Positions 34,915 to 43,043 of a DNA stretch of 64,000 nucleotides are shown here, piece by piece. Made by a program: the position numbers and the translations under genes. The notes under the pieces are model-generated. The model was not told the origin of the DNA, did no database searches, and worked only from the letters and a program-made list of their open reading frames with translations. This DNA is from UMGS1370 sp046957575 (GTDB lineage: Bacteria > Bacillota > Clostridia > Lachnospirales > Lachnospiraceae). The stretch's first letter is position 1; the number at the start of each line of letters is the position of its first letter. The DNA lies in assembly GCA_046957575.1 (NCBI GenBank), contig JBKUOG010000001.1, positions 1 through 64,000 of the forward strand. The letters are read 5' to 3'.

Positions 34915-35755
34915 TTTTCAAAAGCTCCTCAACATATGCAGGGATATAAAATGCCCCTTTGTGCAGTGTAGTCGTATAATAGTTACAGGATAAGCTTCTC
35001 ATGTTCCAGCGCACTTCATCTAAATCCCGGAGAGGGTGGTATTTTTTAGAAGCAAATCCAAACAGCCAGTGGCCGGACGGATAGGTAGGAATGTGGGCCT
35101 GGTACACTTTGCTGATTGGGAAAGACTCCACAATGCGCTTGTGTGCCCGCTGGCAGGCTGCCGCGTCCTGATTGTAAAATGGACTTTCATGCTGGTTGAC
35201 CATAATGCCGTCTTCTCTTAACGCTTTGTAGCAGTTGCCATAAAATTCCCTGGTAAACAGCCCTTCTCCCGGTCCGAACGGATCCGTGGAATCTACAATA
35301 ATTAAATCGTAGCAGTCATTGCAGGTACGGATAAATTTTAGTCCGTCTTCATAATGAATCGACAGTCTTGGATCGTTTAAACGGCAGGAAGTCTGGGGAA
35401 GGTATTTTTTGCAGACTTCTACTACCAGAGGATCAATCTCTACCATATCAATGGTTTCAATCTCCGGATAGCGGGTCAGCTCCCGGATAACGCCTCCGTC
35501 TCCAGCTCCGATTACCAGTACGTTTTTCACTTTTGGATGGACTGCCATCGGGACGTGGGTAATCATTTCATGGTAAATAAATTCGTCTTTTTCCGTCAGC
35601 ATCATATAGCCGTCCAAGGCTAAGAAACGCCCAAATTCCGGTGAATCGAACACGTCAATCCGCTGGAATTCGCTTTGTCCGCTGAATAACTGCTTGTCAA
35701 TGCGGATGGACAGCTTCACATTTGGAGTCTGAAACTCTGAAAACCAATAATCCAT
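34895..35755 (-). CDS. speE: Spermidine synthase (SpeE)
   Basis: 286 aa aminopropyltransferase using decarboxylated SAM. The N-terminal beta domain has FQRIDVFDSPEFGRFLALDG (about residues 31-50). The SAM-binding core is VLVIGAGDGGVIREL (about 79-93), then DMVEIDPLVVEVC. The catalytic stretch is DLIIVDSTDPFGPGEGLFT (about 151-169), with YPSGHWLFGF near 225. Same operon as speD and the arginine decarboxylase. Whether it makes spermidine or a different polyamine is open, because the cell also has the carboxyspermidine route. Confidence 0.92.
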   Translation of the reverse strand: MDYWFSEFQTPNVKLSIRIDKQLFSGQSEFQRIDVFDSPEFGRFLALDGYMMLTEKDEFIYHEMITHVPMAVHPKVKNVLVIGAGDGGVIRELTRYPEIETIDMVEIDPLVVEVCKKYLPQTSCRLNDPRLSIHYEDGLKFIRTCNDCYDLIIVDSTDPFGPGEGLFTREFYGNCYKALREDGIMVNQHESPFYNQDAAACQRAHKRIVESFPISKVYQAHIPTYPSGHWLFGFASKKYHPLRDLDEVRWNMRSLSCNYYTTTLHKGAFYIPAYVEELLKNVEQEY

Positions 35756-35769
35756 ATTGCATTTCTCCT

Positions 35770-37227
35770 TTAAAAGCCTGTTTTCAACACATTCAGCCGT
35801 TCAATCCCCGCATCCTCCGGACCAGTCATGGAACAGCCCTTTTCCTTGGCATATAAAATATAGTCTAAAATCTCGTTTGTAATCTGTTCTCCCGGCGCCA
35901 GAATGGGAATTCCAGGCGGATAACACATAACGAATTCACTGCACACCCGTCCTGCCGTTTCCCGTATCGGAAGGGATTCTTTTTCTGCGTAAAACGCTTC
36001 CTGGGGAGAAACCGCCACCTTGGGGTCGATGTATTCCTGCTTCATAAGGCCGGTTCCAGCGCCTCCAAACCGGCGGCGTACCTCGGATAAAGCAGAGACC
36101 AGACGCTCAATTTCCCTTGGCCGGTCCCCGATAGACAGATACGCTAAAATATTTCCCAGATCTCCAAACTCAATCTGGATATCGTATTCATCCCGCAGCA
36201 AATCGTACACTTCTATCCCTGCAAGCCCCACATCTAAGGTATTGACCGACAGTTTTGTTACGTCAAAATCAAAGATGCTGTCGCCATTTACCAGTTCACT
36301 GGAATAGGCGTAATAGCCGCCAATGGCATTGATTTCTTTTCTGGCATACTCTGCCATCTCAATTACTTTTCCAAAGGCTTCTTTTCCCCGAAGAGCCAGG
36401 TTTCTTCTGGAAATATCCAGACTGGACAGCAGCAGATAAGATCCGCTGGTGGTCTGGGTCAGATTGATAATCTGGCGCACATGGCCTTCTGACATAGCCG
36501 GGCCGGTAAGAAGAAGGGAACTCTGGGTCAGGCTTCCTCCAGACTTATGCATGGACACTGCCGCCATATCCGCTCCTGCTGCCATGGCAGAAACCGGAAG
36601 CCCTTCTCCAAAATAAAAATGGGTTCCATGGGCCTCGTCTGCCAGACAGAGCATTCCATGGTCATGGGCAATTTTTACAATGGTTCTTACGTCCGAACAA
36701 ATGCCGTAATAGGTTGGATTGTTGACCAGAATGGCTTTGGCCTTCGGGTGCTCTTTTACTGCCTTTTCCACAGCCGAAACGCTCATTCCCAACGGAATCC
36801 CCAGCCGTTCGTCGCATTCGGGATTTACATATACGGGAACTGCTCCGCACAGCACCAGAGCTCCCATTACGCTTCTGTGGACATTGCGGGGAAGGATAAT
36901 TTCATCTCCCCGTTTTACCGTAGACAGAACCATGCTCTGTACGGCAGATGTGGTTCCTCCTACCATTAAAAATGCATGGGCGGCCCCAAATGCCTGGGCA
37001 GCCAGTTCTTCCGCTTCCCTGATTACGGAAATGGGGTGGCACAAGTTGTCCAGAGGCTTCATGGAATTGACGTCCATGGATACGCAGGCTTCCCCAAGAA
37101 GCCTGGTCAGTTCTGGATTGCCCCGCCCTCTTTTGTGTCCCGGCACGTCAAAGGGTACGACTCTCATCTTTTTAAATTCTTCCAGCGCTTCATAGATTGG
37201 AGCGCGCTCCTGAGATAAGGATCTCAT
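35770..37227 (-). CDS. speA: Arginine/lysine/ornithine decarboxylase, probable arginine decarboxylase (SpeA)
   Basis: 485 aa fold-type I PLP decarboxylase of the Bacillus SpeA type. N-terminal FDVPGHKRGRGNPEL (about residues 25-39), FLMVGGTTSAVQSMVLS, LADEAHGTHFYFGEGLP (cofactor Asp, about 197) and the PLP lysine in AVSMHKSGGSLTQSSLL (about 223-239). Arginine is the likely substrate because agmatinase is encoded two genes downstream. Start supported by GGAGGAAATGTT. Confidence 0.88.
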   Translation of the reverse strand: MRSLSQERAPIYEALEEFKKMRVVPFDVPGHKRGRGNPELTRLLGEACVSMDVNSMKPLDNLCHPISVIREAEELAAQAFGAAHAFLMVGGTTSAVQSMVLSTVKRGDEIILPRNVHRSVMGALVLCGAVPVYVNPECDERLGIPLGMSVSAVEKAVKEHPKAKAILVNNPTYYGICSDVRTIVKIAHDHGMLCLADEAHGTHFYFGEGLPVSAMAAGADMAAVSMHKSGGSLTQSSLLLTGPAMSEGHVRQIINLTQTTSGSYLLLSSLDISRRNLALRGKEAFGKVIEMAEYARKEINAIGGYYAYSSELVNGDSIFDFDVTKLSVNTLDVGLAGIEVYDLLRDEYDIQIEFGDLGNILAYLSIGDRPREIERLVSALSEVRRRFGGAGTGLMKQEYIDPKVAVSPQEAFYAEKESLPIRETAGRVCSEFVMCYPPGIPILAPGEQITNEILDYILYAKEKGCSMTGPEDAGIERLNVLKTGF

Positions 37228-37250
37228 AACATTTCCTCCAAATCCAGACC

Positions 37251-38009
37251 TCAGTAAACATTTCGTCCGCTGAAAATCTCTATCATTTCTTTTCGTAAAT
37301 TATTCATAATCTCCAGCCGGAGAGCCGGCGGAAGCTCATAAGCATCAGTCTTAAACAGATAATCCTGAAGATTAATGTCTTTTACCATCATCTTCGTATG
37401 GAACATATTTGCGCCGTATACATTAATATCCACTGCATCATAGCGGTTTAAAATATCCCTGGAAATATAATCCTGGATAGAGGTTACCGGATGATCCAGA
37501 AATACCTTTTCCCCATTGACATTTCTGGTAAATCCCCTGACCCTGTAGTCCATGGTAATAATATCGGAATCAAAGGATCCAATCAGGTAATCCAGCGTAG
37601 ATAACGGCGTAATCTCCCCGCAGGTAGCCACGTCAATATCCACCCGGAAGGTAGCCAGGCTGGTTTCCGGATGATACTCCGGGTAAGTATGGACGGTTAC
37701 ATGGCTCTTGTCCAGATGGGCTAAAATCGTATCTCCTGCCGGTATCATGGAACCTTCTGCAATCAGAATGGTTACCGACGCTCCCTGAGGCTCATAGTCC
37801 TGCATGGCAATATTTAATACTTTCGCTCCAATCATATCGGTCAGATTGGTTAAAATGGTCTTTAACCGTTCAGAATTATACTGGGAATCAATATAAGCAA
37901 TGTAGTCTTTCTGCTCTCTTGCCGTTTTCGCGTAACAAACGTCATAAATATTAAAGCTCAAGGCTTTGGTTAAATTATTAAATCCGTAAAGCTGTAATTT
38001 TTCCCCCAT
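37251..38009 (-). CDS. speD: S-adenosylmethionine decarboxylase proenzyme (SpeD)
   Basis: 252 aa from the ATG at 38009 (AAAGGA seven bases upstream); a GTG seven codons earlier would swallow that site. It is of the longer E. coli-like class rather than the 120-residue Bacillus class. The self-processing and pyruvoyl Ser is in HLDKSHVTVHTYPEYHPET (about residues 104-122), with the active-site Cys in DIDVATCGEITPLSTLDYL (about 129-147). It provides decarboxylated SAM for SpeE. First gene of the polyamine operon, 70 bp after the structured RNA. Confidence 0.92.
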   Translation of the reverse strand: MGEKLQLYGFNNLTKALSFNIYDVCYAKTAREQKDYIAYIDSQYNSERLKTILTNLTDMIGAKVLNIAMQDYEPQGASVTILIAEGSMIPAGDTILAHLDKSHVTVHTYPEYHPETSLATFRVDIDVATCGEITPLSTLDYLIGSFDSDIITMDYRVRGFTRNVNGEKVFLDHPVTSIQDYISRDILNRYDAVDINVYGANMFHTKMMVKDINLQDYLFKTDAYELPPALRLEIMNNLRKEMIEIFSGRNVY

Positions 38010-38078
38010 GCCTAAATCCTTTCTTTCCACCTCAGGCAGTCTGCTTTGTATAAAATAGAAAACAATTTCCTATGCAAT

Positions 38079-38119
38079 AAAAAAGCAAGCACCATGCACA
38101 CGCACAATACTTGCTTTTC
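38079..38119 (-). terminator. Terminator of the structured RNA
   Basis: AAAAGCAAG / CTTGCTTTTTT stem on the minus strand with a loop of about 19 bases (GTGCGTGTGCAT within) and a six-T run. It lies 70 bp before the speD start. Confidence 0.8.
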
Positions 38120-38390
38120 TCTCGTCAATTAAACATTTATACATCCCAGAGTCTATATAGCAAATACTTACTTTTACTACTCTTATTGACCGTTTACAAG
38201 TTGTGGGTGCCTTTTAAGACGCCTGGTTATAAAGTAACCAACTTATAAATTTGAGCGTTTTGCTCAATCAATAATGGCAGCATCTGCTGCCCATCGGCAG
38301 TTGACCCGGCTGTCCGTATGGCCTTAACCCTAAAAATAGAGTGGTCAGAGAAAATATTTGCTGGATAGCTCTGATTTGCTTATTCACAGC
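38079..38390 (-). ncRNA. Structured non-coding RNA upstream of speD
   Basis: About 310 nt between an excellent promoter and a terminator, with no credible reading frame. Predicted pairings: an outer stem joining 38355-38375 with 38143-38166 (about 19 pairs with small bulges), TTATTGA/TCAATAA (38268-38274 with 38183-38189), AAGTTG/CAACTT (38239-38244 with 38198-38203), a TTGAGC...GCTCAA hairpin (38251-38267) and GGCAGCA-GA-TGCTGCC (38277-38292). Unpaired purine-rich segments such as AGGGTTAAGGCC and GGACAGCCGGGTCAAC look conserved-motif-like. The multibranched closed architecture is not that of 6S RNA. A clostridial class such as raiA is possible but untested; a leader controlling speD is the alternative. 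Confidence 0.65.
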
Positions 38391-38396
38391 GACTTT

Positions 38397-38425
38397 ATTT
38401 TAGCGGATCTCCTATATAATGTCAA
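38397..38425 (-). promoter_or_regulatory. Promoter of the structured RNA
   Basis: Minus-strand TTGACA (38420-38425), exactly 17 bp, TAAAAT (38397-38402). A near-consensus sigma-A promoter placing the start near 38390. Confidence 0.8.
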
Positions 38426-38440
38426 TAGAAATTTGAACGC

Positions 38441-39562
38441 CTACCGCCTTCTTCGGAGTACAGACGCTACCTGCTCCATCCTGGGCATTACAGCATCATA
38501 AAACATCTCATAAGATTTGCAGAAATAATTGTCTCCCATAATCATCCCATCCCCCAGAGCCCGATGTCTGCGGCATCCCCCGCGGCATACCGCAAAATAC
38601 CGGCACTGACGGCACTTTTCTGAGCGATCCAGAGAGGCTTTTACAAATGCCTCTCCCTCCGGCGCCTGATCAATTTCTTCAAATCCCGCTTCATTCAGAT
38701 TGCCCAGACGGAACTGATCCAACACATAAAAATCACATGGATAGACGGATCCATCTGCCTCTATTACGTGCTGTACAGAACAAATCCCTCTCTGCTCACA
38801 GGATTCCGGGGCATAACCGGCCAAAATTCCCACTGCATTTTCAAACTGACGGATATAAGGCTGAGTGCCATGCTGCAAATCCAGATACCACAAATCAAAC
38901 AAATCCATTAGAAACTGTCCGTAGATCTCCGGAGTCAAAGAATAATCCCTGCTTCCAGGTTCTTCATTTAAAGGATCCAGACAGGCAATATATTGTTGAT
39001 AATGGAATCCGTTTTTCTTGTAAAACTCGTAAATCCTCCGGATTTTTCCTGCTGTTCTGGCATTTACAACTGTCAGAATATTATATTCCACCTTATGTTT
39101 GTTAAACCGTTCAATCGTCTTCATAACTTCTGCAAAGCTGTCTTCCCCTTTGGCGGAAAGACGCAGCGCATCATGGGTCGCTTTTACGCCGTCTAAAGAC
39201 ACCCCTACTAAAAAATTGTGCTCTGCAAAAAAACTGGCCCATTCTTCTCCCAGACAGTAGCCATTGGTCTGGATGGAATAAGAAATCGGAACCTTTCTGG
39301 TATTATACTGATCTGCAAACCGAATTAACTCTTTATAAAAATCCAGTCCGGCCAGAGTAGGCTCTCCCCCCTGAAATGCAAATCCGCAGGTTCCCTCTGC
39401 ATAATCCAGCGCTTTTTTTACCACATTTTCCAGCGTCTTTAGCGACATCAGCCCATAATTTTCCTGTTCCCGGTTGTGAGTTACATCATAGTAAAAGCAA
39501 TACCGGCACCGAAGATTGCACATCCCGGATGCAGGCTTTATCAATAATTGCAGCGGCGGCAT
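38441..39562 (-). CDS. Radical SAM/SPASM protein, anaerobic sulfatase-maturase type
   Basis: 373 aa. The radical-SAM cluster motif is CNLRCRYCFYYD (about residues 15-26), with GFAFQGGEPTLAG for SAM binding (about 60-72). The C-terminal SPASM region has CEQRGICSVQHVIEADGSVYPCDFYV (cysteines about 255-276) and CRQCRYFAVCRGGCRR (about 320-335), the auxiliary cluster set of anSME enzymes that oxidise Cys or Ser to formylglycine. No sulfatase lies nearby, so a different peptide substrate cannot be excluded. Start supported by AAAGGGAGGGG. Confidence 0.88.
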   Translation of the reverse strand: MPPLQLLIKPASGMCNLRCRYCFYYDVTHNREQENYGLMSLKTLENVVKKALDYAEGTCGFAFQGGEPTLAGLDFYKELIRFADQYNTRKVPISYSIQTNGYCLGEEWASFFAEHNFLVGVSLDGVKATHDALRLSAKGEDSFAEVMKTIERFNKHKVEYNILTVVNARTAGKIRRIYEFYKKNGFHYQQYIACLDPLNEEPGSRDYSLTPEIYGQFLMDLFDLWYLDLQHGTQPYIRQFENAVGILAGYAPESCEQRGICSVQHVIEADGSVYPCDFYVLDQFRLGNLNEAGFEEIDQAPEGEAFVKASLDRSEKCRQCRYFAVCRGGCRRHRALGDGMIMGDNYFCKSYEMFYDAVMPRMEQVASVLRRRR

Positions 39563-39678
39563 ATCTGCCCCTCCCTTTTGTATAAATTCCTGCAGGCTTT
39601 AACAGTCCGCTTTTATCTATACTTCTAGCAGAAAACATGCCCTCTGTCAAGAACTGTCTGCTTATCCGACTTTTGCAG

Positions 39679-40404
39679 TTACTCAATATAATTGCGCTCC
39701 AGCTTTCCAATATATTTTCCCAGCACTTCGTATTTGTCTGAATCTTCAATCGGAATTAGATCCAAGGAGGCATTAAACGGCATGAGCATCATTTTACCGT
39801 CCACGTAAAACAGCTTTTTGATGTGAAGCATACCATTTACCCGAAACAGACCAATCTCATTGTGGGGAACCGGCTCTTTCCGAAACAGCAGCACCTCTCC
39901 CAGCCGAAACATAGGCTTTCCTAAATTGGTAACTAATTTTACACAAAATTCCGCCTGCTGGTTGATCGGCGTTGGAACAATTTGAATATGCTTCGGCCTT
40001 GGAGCCATTACATAGCCTTTGGATTTGGCTACCGGCGTATACATTGCAATATCTTTCAGTTTTCCATTGCTGATCCATTCTGCAGCGCACTGATATTCTG
40101 CCTCCAGAATCACCTTTACCACATGTTTTCCATGGGTATTCAATTTGCGGAACTTGGTAATAATCTGCTTTTCCTCCTCTGACATCTCCTTTGTGTGGTC
40201 CAAAGAAATATAGTCCTGATAAAAATAATTGGCATCGCAGTCCAGCACGTTCATTAAATCTATCAGTACAGGAAATTTTGGATAATTCACCCCATTTTCA
40301 TAATTTGCAATGGCATTGACCGACACATTTACCAAACCGGCCAGTTCGCTTTGAGAATAATTCTTTCCCTTTCTAAGTTCTCTTAATCGTTCACTAAATC
40401 CCAT
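39679..40404 (-). CDS. XRE-type repressor with S24/LexA-like C-terminal domain
   Basis: 241 aa from the ATG at 40404 (AGGGAGTG upstream). N-terminal helix-turn-helix: LRELRKGKNYSQSELAGLVN and AIANYENGVNYPKFPVLIDL (about residues 7-50). The C-terminal half has the S24 fold: EFCVKLVTNLGKPMFRLGEVLLF and the Lys-containing strand MLHIKKLFYVDG. The Ser of the usual GxSM motif is not visible (NLGKPM in its place), so self-cleavage is doubtful. Divergent from a Spo0A-C-like gene with shared operator-like boxes, a phage-switch-like arrangement. Confidence 0.8.
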   Translation of the reverse strand: MGFSERLRELRKGKNYSQSELAGLVNVSVNAIANYENGVNYPKFPVLIDLMNVLDCDANYFYQDYISLDHTKEMSEEEKQIITKFRKLNTHGKHVVKVILEAEYQCAAEWISNGKLKDIAMYTPVAKSKGYVMAPRPKHIQIVPTPINQQAEFCVKLVTNLGKPMFRLGEVLLFRKEPVPHNEIGLFRVNGMLHIKKLFYVDGKMMLMPFNASLDLIPIEDSDKYEVLGKYIGKLERNYIE

Positions 40405-40416
40405 TTTCACTCCCTA

Positions 40417-40520
40417 AAACTGTAATTTTCGTGGGGTTTTTAAATTATATCACAGAAAAACTGTAATTTCAACGAAAAACCACAGTTTAGATTGACTATA
40501 TTATCGAAATACGGTAAATT
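40417..40520. promoter_or_regulatory. Divergent promoter region with three ACAGTTT boxes
   Basis: Minus promoter for the repressor: TTGAAA (40467-40472), 17 bp, TATAAT (40444-40449). Plus promoter for the Spo0A-C-like gene: TTGACT (40492-40497), 17 bp, TAAATT (40515-40520). AAACTGT boxes occur at 40417-40423 and 40458-40464, with the inverted ACAGTTT at 40482-40488 between the two -35 boxes. The repressor spacer itself is a TTACAG-TTTTT-CTGTGA dyad. These are likely operators for the S24-like repressor. Confidence 0.7.
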
Positions 40521-40555
40521 ATGGGATAGTAATATAAATGAAAAGGGGAAACACA

Positions 40556-40972
40556 ATGAATCAGAACGAAATCGAAATGACTTTACTAAAGATGGGGATT
40601 CCGGGATCTGTAAAAGGATTTCGCTATATAGTCGATGCAATCATGCTTTTAGATCAGGACGATTGGAAAGATCCGAAGTGGACCGCTTTATATCACACTG
40701 TTGGTAAAATGAACAACACCACAGAGTCCCGCGTTGAGCGTGCTATACGAAGCGCTCTGGAAACAGTGCGTGGAAAGAACGGAAACGTTGATGAAGTAAA
40801 CAAGTATATTGGCTTTATTAACTGCAATTCTTCTGCATCTCTTATGAGTTTGTACAAAAATATTAAAGCTGAACAGTCTGCTACTGAGACAAGAGCCATG
40901 AATATTACAGAAGAATATTTAAAGCTTATGATCCGCAGAGAACTAAAAAGCCTGCTGATCGGAATGGCATAA
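40556..40972 (+). CDS. Stand-alone Spo0A C-terminal (DNA-binding) domain protein
   Basis: 138 aa from the ATG at 40556 (AAAAGGGG seven bases upstream). It matches only the effector half of the sporulation regulator Spo0A: LLKMGIPGSVKGFRYIVDAI (about residues 9-28) and TTESRVERAIRSALETV (about 55-71), the recognition-helix region. No receiver domain is present, so it cannot be phosphorylated in the usual way. It may bind 0A-box-like DNA constitutively, with output set by the divergent repressor (inference). Confidence 0.8.
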   Translation: MNQNEIEMTLLKMGIPGSVKGFRYIVDAIMLLDQDDWKDPKWTALYHTVGKMNNTTESRVERAIRSALETVRGKNGNVDEVNKYIGFINCNSSASLMSLYKNIKAEQSATETRAMNITEEYLKLMIRRELKSLLIGMA

Positions 40973-41319
40973 AAATTTGATACTCTTTAGCAGACATGCC
41001 GTAATCTTCTTAAAATACTCTAGAAAAGTATCTTTTAGAATTCTTGCCATTTGGCTTCTAACATTCTTTAAGAAGTTCAGAAAATTTTTCTGCATGTTTA
41101 TTCAAAAGCTTATTTAAATGTCACCGACTTACCTTTATATTATGTGCACCACTTGTTCATGTCATTTTTGGCATAATAGCGATAAATCTGTTGGCTGTCT
41201 GCTCTGTCAGTATCTTAACACAATGGGACTGCCGTCCCAGGAGCGAACACATCCATGCCCCTCAAACAGCAGTCCCTGTCTCTCATTCCTTCAATGAGCC
41301 ATTTTATTCTTCATCATTT
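40973..41319. other. Intergenic region, no gene seen
   Basis: No convincing reading frame. The only notable structure is an imperfect long-range inverted repeat, GGGACTGC (41225-41232) with GCAGTCCC (41269-41276), just downstream of hsp20 on the minus strand and without a T run. Confidence 0.4.
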
Positions 41320-41784
41320 TTATCCTTCAATGGAAATATATTTCTTTTGTTCTACTGCGGATTTGGCTTCTTTTTTGGGAATAAACAGTTTCAAAATTCC
41401 ATGTTTAAACTCGCCTTTAATATCTTCTTCTGTCAAATCTTCGCCTACATAAAAAGTACGTTCACATGCTCCGGCATAGCGCTCCCTGCGGATATATCTG
41501 CCGCTTTCTTTTTCCTGTTGTTCCTGATCCAGTCCCTTAGCAGCGCTGATAGTCAAATAGCCGTTTTCCAAAGATGCCTGAACTTCATCTTTTGCAAAAC
41601 CAGGAAGATCCATCTCCAGTACATACCCGCCCTTTACTTCTTTAATATCAGTCTTCATTATGTTTTTTGCATGATGGCCATACAGCTTTTTCTCTGTTTT
41701 TCTCAGCTCGCTGTCGTCAAAGAACGGAAAATCTCTCATGAAATCATCAAACATATTCTCTCCAAAAATACTAGGCATTAACAT
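41320..41784 (-). CDS. Hsp20/alpha-crystallin small heat-shock protein
   Basis: 154 aa. The alpha-crystallin domain runs from about residue 42 (MKTDIKEVKGGYVLEMDLPG) through YLTISAAKGLDQ to the family end motif GILKLFIPKK (about 128-137). It is a holdase that prevents aggregation. Transcription is controlled by a sigma-A promoter overlapped by a CIRCE operator, implying HrcA control. Confidence 0.93.
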   Translation of the reverse strand: MLMPSIFGENMFDDFMRDFPFFDDSELRKTEKKLYGHHAKNIMKTDIKEVKGGYVLEMDLPGFAKDEVQASLENGYLTISAAKGLDQEQQEKESGRYIRRERYAGACERTFYVGEDLTEEDIKGEFKHGILKLFIPKKEAKSAVEQKKYISIEG

Positions 41785-41903
41785 AAATCATCTCTCCTTT
41801 TCTATGTGCTTTTACCTTGTTTCTTTGGAACCGGGATGTTTCGGAGAACTCACAAAGTTCTTTCTTTTCCTTGCTTTTGTTCTCTTTCCTTTGTTCTGAC
41901 TAC

Positions 41904-41932
41904 GTTATACCACGCATTGTTAGCACTGTCAA
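41904..41932 (-). promoter_or_regulatory. hsp20 promoter
   Basis: Minus-strand TTGACA (41927-41932), 17 bp, TATAAC (41904-41909). The -35 box overlaps the CIRCE element. Confidence 0.8.
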
Positions 41933-41946
41933 TAGGTGAGTGCTAA
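41920..41946. promoter_or_regulatory. CIRCE operator (HrcA site)
   Basis: TTAGCACTG, nine bases, GAGTGCTAA: a one-mismatch match to the CIRCE consensus TTAGCACTC-N9-GAGTGCTAA. It covers the -35 box of hsp20 and is expected to bind HrcA. Confidence 0.9.
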
Positions 41947-42301
41947 TTCTTTTGTGAAAAAATTGTGAAGTCCCGATTTTCCTTAGTTTTACGCTGATAA
42001 GGAAGTATTCACAACAACTTATCACTAACGCTGACAGTCGGGGTGCAAACAGAAACAGAGAGCGAATCACTTTCAATGGTGGTCGGCTCTCTGCTTTTCT
42101 ATCTTCCCTCTGTTACGCAATAGAACGTCATTTTTGAGGGTAGAAGTATAAAGTATCATCTAAGCGTTTCTCACGCCCTGCGAGCCGCATAAATTAAGCG
42201 TTTTTTACCCTCTACCGCGTAACATTCCATAATGAATTGAGAGTGTGAGCGGTTTATCCGATTGCGCTCTCTTGATTGCTCAACAGCAAAGACAGGGAAA
42301 A

Positions 42302-42346
42302 CCGTCAAGGACGTGTACGCATGTATTTTATCCTTGACGGCTTTTT
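42302..42346 (+). terminator. Terminator in the ICE remnant
   Basis: CCGTCAAGGA (42302-42311) pairs with TCCTTGACGG (42331-42340), followed by CTTTTTC. The surrounding 41990-42360 has further inverted repeats (AGAGAGC/GCTCTCT near 42058-42100) but no gene. Confidence 0.7.
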
Positions 42347-42362
42347 CTGGCTTTGCTACTTC

Positions 42363-42571
42363 CTATTTGTCAAAACAAAATTGTAGGATAGCTTTGATAA
42401 GCTGCGCTTTCAAACGTTCTTGAATATCGTCGTTGATGTATCCTTTATAAGTAGACAAATACTTAATATGTCCGGCATAATGCTGTAGTACCGCGTCTAC
42501 CGCTCCGCTTCTGGCTCTCCGGCGACAGCTTTTTCAATGACTTCAAAGGGTATCAGCTTCTTATTTCTCAT
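42363..42571 (-). pseudogene. Frameshifted ICE helix-turn-helix protein
   Basis: Begins MRNKKLIPFEVIEKAVAGEP, then meets a stop. An alternative frame resumes with VDAVLQHYAGHIKYLSTYKG and ends LIKAILQFCFDK. The two halves are joined if an extra GAGCG (a 5-bp insertion within GCGGAGCGGTAGAC) is removed. The intact form is the small HTH protein found beside a sigma-like gene in Tn916-related elements. Confidence 0.7.
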
Positions 42572-42691
42572 AGTTTGTTTTCTTCAATTTCTTTCTTATT
42601 TTTTTCAAAGACGCTAATTTCCAGTAGTTCGCTGTGTTTCTGCTTTCGTCCAAAATCGCGATATGCTCCTTGTATTCTTCGGAATAACTCA
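42561..42691 (-). pseudogene. Short ICE gene fragment upstream of the HTH pseudogene
   Basis: Minus-strand frame starting MSYSEEYKEHIAILDESRNT, about 42 residues, running into the HTH gene start. It looks like a truncated piece of an ICE sigma-like or regulatory gene; no family can be fixed. Confidence 0.35.
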
Positions 42692-43043
42692 TTTCTCATC
42701 ACCCCCTTTCTTCCCAGTGGAGGCAATTACAACAAACGCCCATGCGAAATAAATCCACATGAGCGTTTGAATAACATGAGTTATTAAGACATACTATATG
42801 ATATATATATTCATCTTTATAGACGTGATATGCCGTAACAGAAAAAAGGATTTTTTTAATAGTTCAAGTAACAAAAAGGACATGGCGATACCTCCAATAC
42901 TTTCAAGCATTTTATGCCGCTATGCCTTATAATAAGTCCTCCGTATTCTTGTCTAAAAAGGAAAACAGCGGCTTTGACTGTTTGTGCAAAAGAAAAGAAC
43001 CAATAACCATAAGGATTTTCCCTATGTGCTATCGGCTCTGCGT
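42692..43043. other. Intergenic region of the mobile remnant
   Basis: A/T-rich sequence with ATATGATATATATAT near 42798 and no reading frame that looks coding on either strand. Confidence 0.4.

Noticed and set aside
38079..38390. Structured RNA as 6S RNA or tmRNA
   Set aside because: The fold is multibranched rather than a rod with one central bubble, and there is no tRNA-like end or tag reading frame.
42040..43040. CRISPR array in the repeat-rich ICE remnant
   Set aside because: The inverted repeats are isolated terminator-like stems; no regularly spaced direct repeats were found here or elsewhere in the window.
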